DNA of 64,000 nucleotides from Aurantibacter_A sp965215845 (GCA_965215845.1 CBDCEL010000004.1:1302001-1366000), one strand, 5' to 3'; positions 35,199 through 44,215 are shown, counted from the first letter of the stretch. Notes: a model not told the origin generated them from the sequence alone. Numbers and translations: made by a program.

Positions 35199-35807
35199 GT
35201 CTTTTAAAGTAGTCTGCCCTTTATCCTTGTTGTACCAAATCTGAAGATCTTCCTTAAATTCAGCTGATAGTTTTCCGTGTTCTTTTTTGTAGTCTTCTGC
35301 CATTTTTTGCGCCGTACTCGGCCTAGGCCCCCAGTCGCCAAGAACGGACCCTGTCTCATCATCAATCAATATCAATCTTGGGATCGACAACGTACCATTA
35401 TATAAAAATCGGTTCATCAGCTCCAGATTTTCATCTCTAAGGGCAATTTTAAAATCCAAGTTTTCGTTTAGGTCGGCAATCTTGTTCATAACGGGCATAG
35501 CAGGTGCAGCGTCACCGCACCAGCTCTCTGTCAAGACAAGAAAGGTCATCTGACGTTTGATACTTGAAATTTGAGAAGCGGTATCCGAATCGATTTTCAC
35601 AGTTTTATCGAAACGTTTCATGCGACGATAGTTCAACTTGGTATAATTTGTAAGCGCCTCTGTCTGATTTGGGCCGGTAGACTTTCCTTCCGAGGCCAAT
35701 TTCTTGACCAGTTCTCGATATTCTTTATAGGGAGTGGCTTTCGTTAGACTTTCTTTAATAAGTTCTACGATGTTTTTTTCCGTGGAAGCCAAAATCGATT
35801 TGTTCAT
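35151..35807 (-). CDS. Thioredoxin-like family protein, single-Cys motif
   Basis: A 218-residue cytoplasmic protein. The thioredoxin fold centres on LTESWCGDAAPAMPVMNKI (about residues 90-108). The motif is W-C-G-D-A, with one Cys in place of CxxC, which matches the Thioredoxin_9-type family (WCGD) seen in Bacteroidota. Classical dithiol exchange is not possible from this motif alone. Role unknown. Convergent overlap of 48 bases with the TonB-like gene. Confidence 0.85.
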   Translation of the reverse strand: MNKSILASTEKNIVELIKESLTKATPYKEYRELVKKLASEGKSTGPNQTEALTNYTKLNYRRMKRFDKTVKIDSDTASQISSIKRQMTFLVLTESWCGDAAPAMPVMNKIADLNENLDFKIALRDENLELMNRFLYNGTLSIPRLILIDDETGSVLGDWGPRPSTAQKMAEDYKKEHGKLSAEFKEDLQIWYNKDKGQTTLKDLTRLLLENIGNGSLL

Positions 35808-35876
35808 GTTCGATTTGTTTTAATAAAAATGTTTTTGATAATTCCGGAAACATTAGTGGCAGATCATTCTGAAAAC

Positions 35877-36806
35877 TTACAATGTTCGTTTTTTTATCAT
35901 TCCACCTCGGGTATCATTGATTTTGTTCATTACAACAAAGGCTTTTGGGTCAATCTTGGAAATCTCGATATTCATTTTCCGTATTTCAAGACGAGTGATT
36001 ACCGAATAGATGACGTCGTATTCGTTCTGTACGCCATCTTTGCCATAGCCTCCCTTCGCAGGGTAAATGGTAACTCCGCGGCCCAGCTTTTCGATAATCA
36101 TCCTTCGGATTTCCTCACTGGCCTTTGAGATAATGGTCACCCCTGTGTATTCTTCGATACCTTCGACCACAAAGTCTAAGGTCTTTGAAGCGGCCAAGTA
36201 GGTAAGCATCGAATACAGGGCCGTTTCAATGGAGAGAAGATAGGCAGCTCCCAAAAAGATAAGAATGTTAATCAATACGATGACGTCTCCTATGGTGACT
36301 CCTAGCTTGCGACTTAGAAAAATGGCCAATACCTCGGTGCCGTCAAGAACGCCCCCGCCCCGGATGGAAAGCCCGATTCCGGCACCAAGAAAAAAACCTC
36401 CAAAGACCGCCACCAACAATTTATCTTGGGTTACCTCGGGAAAATGTATGGTTGCGAGAACCAAGGCCAGCCCTAAAATGGCGACAGCTGCCTTGATAAC
36501 GAACACCCGCCCTATGACCCGAAAACCCAAGATCAAAAAGGGTATGTTGACCAATATAATGAGTGACCAAAGTGGTAAATCGGAAACCTCGGCGAACAAA
36601 AGCGAAATCCCTGTGGCACCGCCATCGATAAATCGGTTTGGCAAAAGAAAACTTTCCAAACCGAAAGCGGCGGCAAAAATACCGGAGACCAAAAAGAAGA
36701 CATCCTTAAAAAAGGATTTTATGGTTATCCTGAACTTTCTAGATCGCCTTAGATAAGATCTCAGATGACCCCATTGATGATGATGTGTTTTTCTTTTTCT
36801 CCCCAT
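35877..36806 (-). CDS. YitT-family membrane protein
   Basis: A 309-residue protein with five to six hydrophobic helices (about residues 40-210) and a cytoplasmic C-terminal DUF2179 domain (VTIISKASEEIRRMIIEKLGRGVTIY region). The block LPNRFIDGGATGISLL marks the YitT family; function is not established. An N-terminal His cluster (THHHQWGH) is a small peculiarity. Stands alone between the thioredoxin-like gene and the export operon. Confidence 0.92.
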   Translation of the reverse strand: MGRKRKTHHHQWGHLRSYLRRSRKFRITIKSFFKDVFFLVSGIFAAAFGLESFLLPNRFIDGGATGISLLFAEVSDLPLWSLIILVNIPFLILGFRVIGRVFVIKAAVAILGLALVLATIHFPEVTQDKLLVAVFGGFFLGAGIGLSIRGGGVLDGTEVLAIFLSRKLGVTIGDVIVLINILIFLGAAYLLSIETALYSMLTYLAASKTLDFVVEGIEEYTGVTIISKASEEIRRMIIEKLGRGVTIYPAKGGYGKDGVQNEYDVIYSVITRLEIRKMNIEISKIDPKAFVVMNKINDTRGGMIKKRTL

Positions 36807-36879
36807 ATTTTTGTTTTATTCCGTTCTTGTTGAAAACACCCTGTTCGGGCTTTGTCTTTTAAAGGTCAAAATACCATTA

Positions 36880-38286
36880 TCATAAATTTTCAGGATTTAC
36901 CGCCAAGCTATTGAACAGTTTTGCCTTCGTCTTATAAAATTTGTTCTGCACCTCAATCTGTTTCAGCTGCGCATCGATCAATTTACTCTCACGTGAATTA
37001 ATCAGGAAAAGTGAACTTTCCCCAAAGCTGAATTTTCGCTCCTCAGCAACCAATAAGGTGTTGTAATCGGTAACAATTTGATCAATCAGTACATTTTGAA
37101 CCTGATAAGAATCCAATTCGTTGTGGATGGCCAACACTTTATTGCGGATCTCGATCTCTGCATTGTCAAACTCAAACTGTGCATCGCGAAGCTTGAATTT
37201 GGCCAGTTTCAGATCGCCCCGTTCCTTTCTTAAAAAAAGTGGAAATCGAAAGTTTACGCCGCCCTTATATTGTTCTGTCACGAAAGAATTGATCATCTCT
37301 GGGGTCTCAGTCAAAAAATTGTATTCGAAATCGATTCGGGGCAACAACCGGTTTTCCTTTAATTTTTTTTCCACCCTCAGACCATCTATTTTATAGCCTA
37401 GCGACCGTATTTTTGGATGGCTCCCAATCATAAAACTATCCAAAGGTCTCCCCAGAAGCTCAAGTGTCGTATCGATATCTGAATCCAAATCGCTATTCGG
37501 AACGACATTGGGTTGCAATTCAACAGGAATATTATCCCCTATCCATAAAAAGTTCGACAATTCGAGCGATTTATTTCGGAATTTTACTTTGGCCTGCTCC
37601 AGACTCAAGGCCCTGTTTTGCATTGCAATTTTGGCCTCGACCGTATCAATGGCGGCAATATCGCCCGACGAGGCGCTCTTTTTGATCCCGTCGAATCGAA
37701 TGGACGCATTTTCCAAAAAACTACGGTAAATCCGGGTTTCTTGATAGGCCTGCAACCAATCAAAATAGGCCAAGGACGCATCAAAGAGGATTTGGTTTAC
37801 CAACAGCTCAAAATCGGCCCTGGTCTGCTCTCTAAAGAGCTTGGCCTGTTTCAAGGTAGCCATTCGCTGATTGATCCATGAATCCCTTCCCAACGAGACC
37901 GAAACCCCAGCACTGTATAAACCATCCGTAGGAACGGTTTCGGCCGGATTCAAAAAATCCCCTTCGTTTTGCTCAAAATTGCCCTTTAACTCGATGCCAT
38001 ACCAAGTCGGAATCTTGAATGTTGCGTTCAACCTATCGTAGTATTCAGACCCTTTGAATTCCTTACGGGCATAGTCTACTTCAACTTTGGGGTCAAACCC
38101 ACCACGGGCCTTCATCAGGTTGGCCTGCCCAATGTCCAATGTCAGATGGGCCTGTTTGGCAATCGGATGGAATTTCTTGACATAACCCAAATATTCCTTG
38201 AAGTCTAGAACCAAGGTGTCTTGTGCCACAATGGAAATAAAGGGTATCAACAAAAACATCAAATGAAAAAAGCTCTTTTTCATCAT
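36880..38286 (-). CDS. TolC-family outer membrane efflux protein
   Basis: A 468-residue protein with a signal peptide (MMKKSFFHLMFLLIPFISIVAQ) and two homologous halves rich in coiled coil, the TolC pattern. Halves include ASLAYFDWLQAYQE and RERG...LKLAKFKLRDAQFEF. It should form the trimeric outer membrane duct of the export system encoded by the two genes upstream. Its ATG overlaps the hlyD stop (TAATG). Confidence 0.9.
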   Translation of the reverse strand: MMKKSFFHLMFLLIPFISIVAQDTLVLDFKEYLGYVKKFHPIAKQAHLTLDIGQANLMKARGGFDPKVEVDYARKEFKGSEYYDRLNATFKIPTWYGIELKGNFEQNEGDFLNPAETVPTDGLYSAGVSVSLGRDSWINQRMATLKQAKLFREQTRADFELLVNQILFDASLAYFDWLQAYQETRIYRSFLENASIRFDGIKKSASSGDIAAIDTVEAKIAMQNRALSLEQAKVKFRNKSLELSNFLWIGDNIPVELQPNVVPNSDLDSDIDTTLELLGRPLDSFMIGSHPKIRSLGYKIDGLRVEKKLKENRLLPRIDFEYNFLTETPEMINSFVTEQYKGGVNFRFPLFLRKERGDLKLAKFKLRDAQFEFDNAEIEIRNKVLAIHNELDSYQVQNVLIDQIVTDYNTLLVAEERKFSFGESSLFLINSRESKLIDAQLKQIEVQNKFYKTKAKLFNSLAVNPENL

Positions 38287-39638
38287 TATTTTTTATCGGA
38301 TTTTGCCATGCGCTCAACAGGCTGATAATAATTCGGCGGAAATCCGTTCAATTGGCGCCATACCTCGTACCAAATGGGTACATCTTCCAAAAGTGCGATC
38401 GTATTGGCCCCTGAACCCACTCGAATATCCTTTGGCCAAGGATTATCATTTGGATCCGGCGCAATAAGCACACGATACTTTCCATTTTCACTAATAAAGG
38501 TCTCGACGGCAACGACCTTACCTCCAAATGTTCCGAAAGAGGCATTGGGCCATCCACTAAAAACAATAGCCGGCCAGCCATCGAACTGAATCCTAACCTC
38601 CTCACCGATATGGATCAATGGCAGATCGATGGGCTCAACAAAAGTCTCCACGGCCATATCGTAGTCTGCCGGCATAATGCCGACCAATCGATCGCCTTCC
38701 TTGAAAGTCTCACCGATTCCTCCTTGCAGTGCCCTATTTATATATCCGGACTGAGGCGCACGTATGTAATACAAATCATTGCGCATCTCGTAATTCGTAT
38801 ACTCGTTTTCCAATTTCGTAACCTGTGCCTCCGAATCGAATTGGTTAGATTGTGCCGTATACATATCGCTCTGAGCCTTCGAGATTTTATCGGTGTACTC
38901 CGCCCGCACCCGATTGATTTCGACTTCTGCGTTAATAATGTTATTTCGGCTGGCCAATAATTTATTTTCCTGGGAAATTAATTTGGCTTGGGCTTCCTGG
39001 AGTTTCAACCTTTTCTCCTCGACATCGGTAACCGCTTTTAATCCTTCCGACTGAAGCTGAACCACACGATCATATTGTCGTTTCGCTATGTTGATATTTG
39101 TGTTTGCCGCTTCCAAATCAATACTATCGCTCTGCACCTTTAATTTCGACTGTAACAATTTGTTTTTCGCTTGCTCGAGTTTAAGTGAGCGCTCCTTGCT
39201 CAATGCACTTATTTGATTGTTCAACGCCCTTACCTTTCCCTCGTAGGACGTAACAGATGCCTCTTTAGCCTTAAGTTGTTGACCCGTTCTCTCGACCAGA
39301 CGGGGATCGAAATATTCGTTCTTGATTTCGGAAATAAAAAGGATGGTATCGCCTTTTTTGACATAATCACCCTCTTGCACGTACCACTTCTCTATGCGAC
39401 CTGGTATGGGTGATTGAATCGTCTGTGGCCTTTGGTCGGGCTTCAAGGTGGTCAGATACCCTTTGGCCCTAATATTCTGTGTCCATGGCAAGAATAGCGC
39501 TATGAACACGAAAAGTGCCGATCCCATCAAAAATCGATTGAAATGCTTATAATGCCGTTCGTGAAAAACCCTTTCTGTGGATTTAAACCCCCTTAGATGT
39601 ACTGTCCTATTCAATGGATTGTTGGAAATATTCAGCAT
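38286..39638 (-). CDS. HlyD-type membrane fusion (adaptor) protein
   Basis: A 450-residue adaptor: N-terminal cytoplasmic stretch, one membrane helix (about residues 32-52), a biotinyl/lipoyl-like segment IQSPIPGRIEKWYVQEGDYVKKGD (key GxI and GD positions), a long helical hairpin (about 100-260) and a beta-barrel domain. It links the inner membrane ABC protein to the TolC-like duct. The long hairpin suits type I secretion-like export. Six bases downstream of the ABC gene. Confidence 0.92.
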   Translation of the reverse strand: MLNISNNPLNRTVHLRGFKSTERVFHERHYKHFNRFLMGSALFVFIALFLPWTQNIRAKGYLTTLKPDQRPQTIQSPIPGRIEKWYVQEGDYVKKGDTILFISEIKNEYFDPRLVERTGQQLKAKEASVTSYEGKVRALNNQISALSKERSLKLEQAKNKLLQSKLKVQSDSIDLEAANTNINIAKRQYDRVVQLQSEGLKAVTDVEEKRLKLQEAQAKLISQENKLLASRNNIINAEVEINRVRAEYTDKISKAQSDMYTAQSNQFDSEAQVTKLENEYTNYEMRNDLYYIRAPQSGYINRALQGGIGETFKEGDRLVGIMPADYDMAVETFVEPIDLPLIHIGEEVRIQFDGWPAIVFSGWPNASFGTFGGKVVAVETFISENGKYRVLIAPDPNDNPWPKDIRVGSGANTIALLEDVPIWYEVWRQLNGFPPNYYQPVERMAKSDKK

Positions 39639-39644
39639 GGCCCT

Positions 39645-41312
39645 TTATTTTATGGAAATAATTTTACCCTTATCCATTGTAACGATTCTTCCACAGCGGT
39701 TCAACCATCTTTCGTCTTGACTAACCACTACCAATGACCAAGAATGGCTTTCATCGGTCAAGAAATTCAAGATTCGTGATGCTTCCGTTTCATCCAATTG
39801 GTTCAATGGATCCTTAAGGATCAACATTTTTGGTTTTCGTACAATGCTACGCGCCAAAACTATTTTTTTGGAGATGGCGTAAGGTATCTGCTTCCCTTCT
39901 GGATAAATTATGGTATTGAGACCTTTAGGCTGCTCCTTTACGAATTGTAACAGCCCTACATTTTCCAAGGCCCAATAGAGGTCTTTTTGTGAAATGGACT
40001 TATCGCCAAAAGTTATATTCTCTAAAATCGTGCCCTCGAAAGGGGTCTCCTCGGTCAACGACTGCCCAAGAAAAGAACGGTAATGGTTTGGGTTCATTCC
40101 TTTCAAGGAAACGTCGTTCACATAGATACTGCCCTCCTGCGGGTCGATGATGCCGGCAATCATTCGAAGCAGGGTCGATTTACCCGAACCCGTCGATCCT
40201 GTAATAATCGTAGAGCTCTTAGGCTCGATCTTTAATGAAATATCATCCAATATTTTCTTCCCGTTGCCCGCTACACTTAGCGAAACGCCATCCAACTCTA
40301 CAGTTATATCGCTATTTTCGGTCAGCGGCATTTCACCCTCTTGACCCTCCAGGTCCTTGTCGACGACCTGGCCCAATTTTTCCAATGATGTCAGCAGGTC
40401 GTAAAATGTCTCAAGACCGCGAATCAATTTTTCCACAGAGGTTATGACCAAAAGAATAATGATCTCGGCCGCCACGAACTGACCTATGTTCATCTCTTGA
40501 TTCAATACAAGAAGCCCCCCTATTAGCAGCAATCCGGCAGTCACCAGAACCTTAAAGCCAATCATTTGAATGAACTGCAGCACCAACACTCGAAAGTGGC
40601 TTTCACGGGCCTCTAAATATTCGCTTACCAACATATCATTTTTGTTAACCGCCAAACTTGTTCTTCCCGAAAGCTTAAAACTGACCAACGAACGAGCAAC
40701 CTCTTGTATCCAATGGGCAACCTTGTACTTGTTCTTTGATTCGTCAAGGCTGGTTTCCATTCCCTTTTGGGCAGTGAACTTGAATACCACATAAATCAAT
40801 AGCAACAACAATATCCCATAGATAATGAAGAATGGGTGGTAGAAAGAGAGTAACAACAATCCGAAGATGATCTGCAGGACCGCCGCCGGAAAATCAACCA
40901 AAATTTTCGAAAGGCCCTTTTGAACGTTGAGCGTATCAAAAAAACGGTTGGCCAGTTCAGGCGGATAGTAATCGTTCAATTCGCCCATTTTAATTTTTGG
41001 GAAGCGATAAGTGAACTCGAAAGAGGCACGCGTAAAAATTTTCTGTTGCACATTTTCAATTATACGTATCTGCATCAACTGAAGCACTCCGCCAAAAGCA
41101 ACGCCCCCGGTGACCAGGGTCACAAGAATAATCCATGAGGTGCTGATCTCTGCGCCTTGGATCAAGTTGATAATCGCTTGGATACCTAAGGGCAATGATA
41201 AGTTGACAAGCCCCGCAAAAATTGCATAGTAAAAGGTCTGAAGTACATCCCTTTTATCCAATTTAAGCAGACCCATCAACCGCTGCCATGCGGTCAATAC
41301 GGTTTTAGCCAT
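39645..41312 (-). CDS. ABC exporter with degenerate ATPase motifs
   Basis: A 555-residue type I exporter half-transporter with a membrane domain of about six helices (residues 20-300) and an ATPase domain. Walker A is intact (GSTGSGKST, 372-380) and the Q-loop region FLGQS is present. But where LSGGQ belongs the sequence is IPYAI (476-480), Walker B reads LILKDP so the Asp is Lys and the catalytic Glu is Asp (500-501), and the H-loop position reads VSQDE with no His. It may bind ATP but should hydrolyse poorly unless paired with another subunit. Middle gene of tetR-ABC-hlyD-tolC. Confidence 0.9.
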   Translation of the reverse strand: MAKTVLTAWQRLMGLLKLDKRDVLQTFYYAIFAGLVNLSLPLGIQAIINLIQGAEISTSWIILVTLVTGGVAFGGVLQLMQIRIIENVQQKIFTRASFEFTYRFPKIKMGELNDYYPPELANRFFDTLNVQKGLSKILVDFPAAVLQIIFGLLLLSFYHPFFIIYGILLLLLIYVVFKFTAQKGMETSLDESKNKYKVAHWIQEVARSLVSFKLSGRTSLAVNKNDMLVSEYLEARESHFRVLVLQFIQMIGFKVLVTAGLLLIGGLLVLNQEMNIGQFVAAEIIILLVITSVEKLIRGLETFYDLLTSLEKLGQVVDKDLEGQEGEMPLTENSDITVELDGVSLSVAGNGKKILDDISLKIEPKSSTIITGSTGSGKSTLLRMIAGIIDPQEGSIYVNDVSLKGMNPNHYRSFLGQSLTEETPFEGTILENITFGDKSISQKDLYWALENVGLLQFVKEQPKGLNTIIYPEGKQIPYAISKKIVLARSIVRKPKMLILKDPLNQLDETEASRILNFLTDESHSWSLVVVSQDERWLNRCGRIVTMDKGKIISIK

Positions 41313-41991
41313 TATTTTTTGGGGTTAAAGCGCTGAAGACAAGTTGTTTGAAATATGCTGTAGGATCATCGTTGTTGTGACAATCGGTCAAAGAAGTAAA
41401 ATGATCTTTAAGAAAATGCTGGTGTAAAGATCCGACAAGAACCGTACTTGCCAAACTTGACGGGTATTCATACTTCTCGTTCACGACCTTGATCATATTG
41501 CTAATGCGATTGACCAGCCTTTTGTAGATGACGAAATAACCTTCTTTGTTCTCCATGTCGACTTCTTTGGTCAAATACGATTTGGAGTATTCGTTGATTA
41601 CGATCTTGTTCAATAAAACCTCGTTGATGTGTGAAAAGGCAGTATCTTCCTCGGTTGTTCTTGTCACTATTTCGATGGCGCGGTTCAGTTTCTCGGAAGG
41701 GTCTCCAATACTATTGGTGGCAAAGACCAATTGATACTCCAACCAACCCCAATACCAAGAAGTGAGATACAATAGCAATTTGTGTTTGTTCTCGAAATAA
41801 CGGTATACCGAACTTTCGTTCGAACCAATTTTTAGGCCCAGTTTTTTAAATGTGAAACTCTCGAAGCCAACCTCATCGATCATGATGATGCTTTCTTCAA
41901 TGATGCGCCTACCCAGGTCTGAGGACTCCGGGTTCTTGACAAATATCTTCTCATTGATTCGTATCGTGATTGATTTCAAGAGCTGTTCCAT
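41305..41991 (-). CDS. TetR/AcrR-family regulator
   Basis: A 228-residue regulator. The N-terminal helix-turn-helix spans roughly residues 26-72, with the recognition region FKKLGLKIGSNESSVYRYFENKHKLL. The rest is an all-helical ligand domain without clear relatives. It is first in the operon and overlaps the ABC gene by eight bases, so it likely senses an exported compound and controls its own operon. A 13-base palindrome lies next to its promoter. Confidence 0.88.
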   Translation of the reverse strand: MEQLLKSITIRINEKIFVKNPESSDLGRRIIEESIIMIDEVGFESFTFKKLGLKIGSNESSVYRYFENKHKLLLYLTSWYWGWLEYQLVFATNSIGDPSEKLNRAIEIVTRTTEEDTAFSHINEVLLNKIVINEYSKSYLTKEVDMENKEGYFVIYKRLVNRISNMIKVVNEKYEYPSSLASTVLVGSLHQHFLKDHFTSLTDCHNNDDPTAYFKQLVFSALTPKNNG

Positions 41992-42015
41992 AGGTAATTA
42001 TTTAATTCAACAAAA

Positions 42016-42036
42016 CAAATATAATAGTATTACTAT
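42016..42036 (-). promoter_or_regulatory. Promoter and likely operator of the tetR-ABC-hlyD-tolC operon
   Basis: Minus-strand -7 box TATATTTG (42023-42016) lies 25 bases before the tetR ATG. Directly upstream is the palindrome ATAGTA-T-TACTAT (42024-42036), with perfect six-base arms. Its position in the promoter spacer fits autorepression by the TetR protein. Confidence 0.55.
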
Positions 42037-42146
42037 CAATCTTTAATAGTTTAACAATTATTTAACGATCATAATACCAGTAATCTTGTGAAGGTTTGAT
42101 ACCTTAGTAGAGGTATTCTAGGGTACCCCACTAAAATTTTGCGCAT

Positions 42147-42536
42147 ATGAAACATGTAGTCCTATTGATACTGATTTCCTTGACCCCATTCTTTGGGCAA
42201 TCTCAAGAAGCGTATAGAATTTCACTTGACAGCTATCAGGTTTTGGAAGATGGACGCGCTTTCTTCGGAAACCAATTAAAGCTACCCATGACCACTGGCA
42301 CAATCATATTGGGAGGATTGAACGAACTCGACGGAATGGGAAGCTATTTCAACGTTTATGGAACCAAATTGGTAGTCGATAGTCTCGATCTTTCGTTCGA
42401 TGGCACAAAACAGGTGGTCTTTAGAAGGGAGGACGGGCGAAATTTTTATAATCTTTTCCCGACTTTGAGGGCCAAGCTAATACCGATCAGTTTGGTCGAA
42501 AATAAGTTCCCATTGCATGAAGAAAATTTTGAATAA
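42147..42536 (+). CDS. Small secreted protein of unknown function (paralogue A)
   Basis: 129 residues with a signal peptide (MKHVVLLILISLTPFFGQSQ). The mature part has no domain I recognise. A C-terminal block RREDGRNFYNLFPTLRAKL resembles KRKDGRKFFRFYPTVKANL in the next gene, so the two are paralogues in tandem. Both are probably periplasmic or surface proteins. Divergent from the tetR operon. Confidence 0.7.
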   Translation: MKHVVLLILISLTPFFGQSQEAYRISLDSYQVLEDGRAFFGNQLKLPMTTGTIILGGLNELDGMGSYFNVYGTKLVVDSLDLSFDGTKQVVFRREDGRNFYNLFPTLRAKLIPISLVENKFPLHEENFE

Positions 42537-42561
42537 ATCATTAACCATAATCCACACAATC

Positions 42562-42951
42562 ATGGGAAAATCAATTTTTATCTTGACGTTCTTTTTATGT
42601 TTAGGAGGGGTGTTACAAGCTCAAGACAATTACGATGTGGCCGAAGGGGATATTTTGGTTCTAGGCAAGGCCCAAGGATTAGAATATAAACACATCGATT
42701 TTCCGAAAAAGAACATCATTATTAAGAGAGGGGCCCTCGCCAACTTTAATGCCATTGTCGGTCAATGGGTCGTCGTAGACAAGCTGAAAACCAAAAAAGA
42801 CGGCACGGCGATAGCGATTTTGAAGCGAAAAGATGGAAGAAAGTTTTTCAGATTTTATCCCACGGTAAAGGCCAATCTGAACTCTGCCCTGAACTCTGGG
42901 GAGCTTAAGACAATTGACCTCAAAAAGCGAGGCGCTATTGCCCAAAAATAA
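42562..42951 (+). CDS. Small secreted protein of unknown function (paralogue B)
   Basis: 129 residues from ATG 42562, chosen because it opens a clean signal peptide (MGKSIFILTFFLCLGGVLQAQ); an upstream ATG at 42517 lies inside the preceding gene and would place 15 polar residues before it. Shares the DGR-F-aromatic-P-T-x-K/R-A block with paralogue A and has the same length. Lys-rich mature domain. Function unknown. Confidence 0.7.
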   Translation: MGKSIFILTFFLCLGGVLQAQDNYDVAEGDILVLGKAQGLEYKHIDFPKKNIIIKRGALANFNAIVGQWVVVDKLKTKKDGTAIAILKRKDGRKFFRFYPTVKANLNSALNSGELKTIDLKKRGAIAQK

Positions 42952-42978
42952 TAAGTAGAGTGTTTATTTTGTTCTCTT

Positions 42979-43036
42979 AGCACCGCCCGACCCTTTACGA
43001 TACTTCGCTAGGCCGTAAAATATGCTGGGCGGTGCT
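42979..43036. terminator. Large inverted repeat upstream of tag
   Basis: AGCACCGCCC (42979-42988) pairs perfectly with GGGCGGTGCT (43027-43036), and within it TTTACG (42994-42999) pairs with CGTAAA (43014-43019). The nested arms give a long two-part hairpin after the secreted-protein gene, ending 25 bases before tag. No T run follows on the plus strand, so a terminator role is only likely; it could be a dispersed palindromic element. Confidence 0.5.
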
Positions 43037-43048
43037 CTACTATTTCGC

Positions 43049-43056
43049 TATCTTTA
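43049..43056 (+). promoter_or_regulatory. -7 promoter box of tag
   Basis: TATCTTTA, one base from TAnnTTTG, ends five bases before the ATG at 43062, which predicts a leaderless transcript. Confidence 0.45.
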
Positions 43057-43061
43057 ACCAT

Positions 43062-43625
43062 ATGCAAAAACACAAATGCGGTTGGTGCCTCGGAGACGAC
43101 CTTTATGAAGCCTACCATGACAAAGAATGGGGTGTACCCGTCAAGGATGATGCGACTTTATTCGAGTTCTTGATACTTGAAGCTTTTCAAGCGGGCCTAA
43201 GTTGGATTACCATTTTGCGGAAGCGCGAAAATTTCAGAAAGGCCTTGGACAATTTCGATTATAAAAAGATTGCAAATTATGACCAGGCCAAAATAGATTC
43301 GCTCTTGCAGGATACCGGAATTGTCAGAAACAAATTAAAAATAAATGCCACCATAACGAATGCCCAGGCCTTTATGGAAGTTCAAAAGGAATACGGAAGC
43401 TTCAGTGACTACATATGGGCTTTTGTAGACGGAAAACCCATTAAGAACAAACTGAAGAGCTATAAAGATGCACCGGCAAATACCGAGCTTTCGGATGCCA
43501 TTAGCAAAGATTTGAAGAAAAGGGGCTTCAAGTTTGTAGGCAGCACGGTCGTATATGCACACATGCAGGCCACCGGAATGGTCAATGATCACGAAATGAA
43601 TTGTTTTCGGTATGGGGAAGTTTAG
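43062..43625 (+). CDS. tag: DNA-3-methyladenine glycosylase I
   Basis: A 187-residue Tag enzyme that removes 3-methyladenine from DNA. The start CGWCLGDDLYEAYHDKEWGVP (Cys and His zinc ligands, Glu and Trp of the base pocket) and the central FQAGLSWITILRKRENFRKAL are diagnostic; the C-terminal block with HMQATGMVNDH supplies the remaining zinc ligands. The start ATG 43062 follows the -7 box directly. A second alkylation-repair gene (44216-44884) lies just downstream, separated by a small secreted protein. Confidence 0.95.
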   Translation: MQKHKCGWCLGDDLYEAYHDKEWGVPVKDDATLFEFLILEAFQAGLSWITILRKRENFRKALDNFDYKKIANYDQAKIDSLLQDTGIVRNKLKINATITNAQAFMEVQKEYGSFSDYIWAFVDGKPIKNKLKSYKDAPANTELSDAISKDLKKRGFKFVGSTVVYAHMQATGMVNDHEMNCFRYGEV

Positions 43626-44202
43626 TGAGGGGTTATTTTTGATTTTATCCTTGATCGTCTGTACCGACCTATTATCGCAGGAGGGGGTCGAAAGGCAGCA
43701 CCGAATCAGAAAATCACAATTTCCCAGCGAGGCGATGAAAGTCGTCTCACAAAACAATACCGACCTAAAACGACTTAAATTCTACAGGGAGGTTGATACG
43801 GCACATAAAACATATACGGCCAAGTTTAAAAAATCACGCCTTTTTTATGAAATGGACTTTGACGAAAACGGTAAGTTCAAAAGCATGGCATTCTTGGTGA
43901 AACAAGTAGATATACCCGAGGAAAGTTTTCAAAGCATGGCCAATTATTTAACAAGAAGTTTTCAAAAACATAGGGTCAGGAAAATGCTGCAGTTATATAT
44001 CCTTCAAGAAGGTGACAGCGAAATTGAGACCATTAAAAATGCCTTTCAAAACCTTATGGTACCAAACATGCGCTACAAATTTTTAATTCGAGGCAAGCAA
44101 AATGGAACCGCCGAGGATTACGAAGCAATCTTCGATGCCGAAGGCAACCCCAAGCACATGAAGAAATCGCTGCCTGCCAATTACGACCGCGTACTGTACT
44201 GA
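43612..44202 (+). CDS. Exported protein of unknown function
   Basis: A 196-residue protein with an N-terminal signal-like segment (MGKFSEGLFLILSLIVCTDLLSQ) and an otherwise charged, mixed alpha/beta sequence; no domain recognised. Its ATG overlaps the end of tag by 14 bases, so translation is coupled. Placed between two DNA repair genes, it is an odd neighbour because it appears exported. Confidence 0.65.
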   Translation: MGKFSEGLFLILSLIVCTDLLSQEGVERQHRIRKSQFPSEAMKVVSQNNTDLKRLKFYREVDTAHKTYTAKFKKSRLFYEMDFDENGKFKSMAFLVKQVDIPEESFQSMANYLTRSFQKHRVRKMLQLYILQEGDSEIETIKNAFQNLMVPNMRYKFLIRGKQNGTAEDYEAIFDAEGNPKHMKKSLPANYDRVLY

Positions 44203-44215
44203 TAATTTGCCTAGG

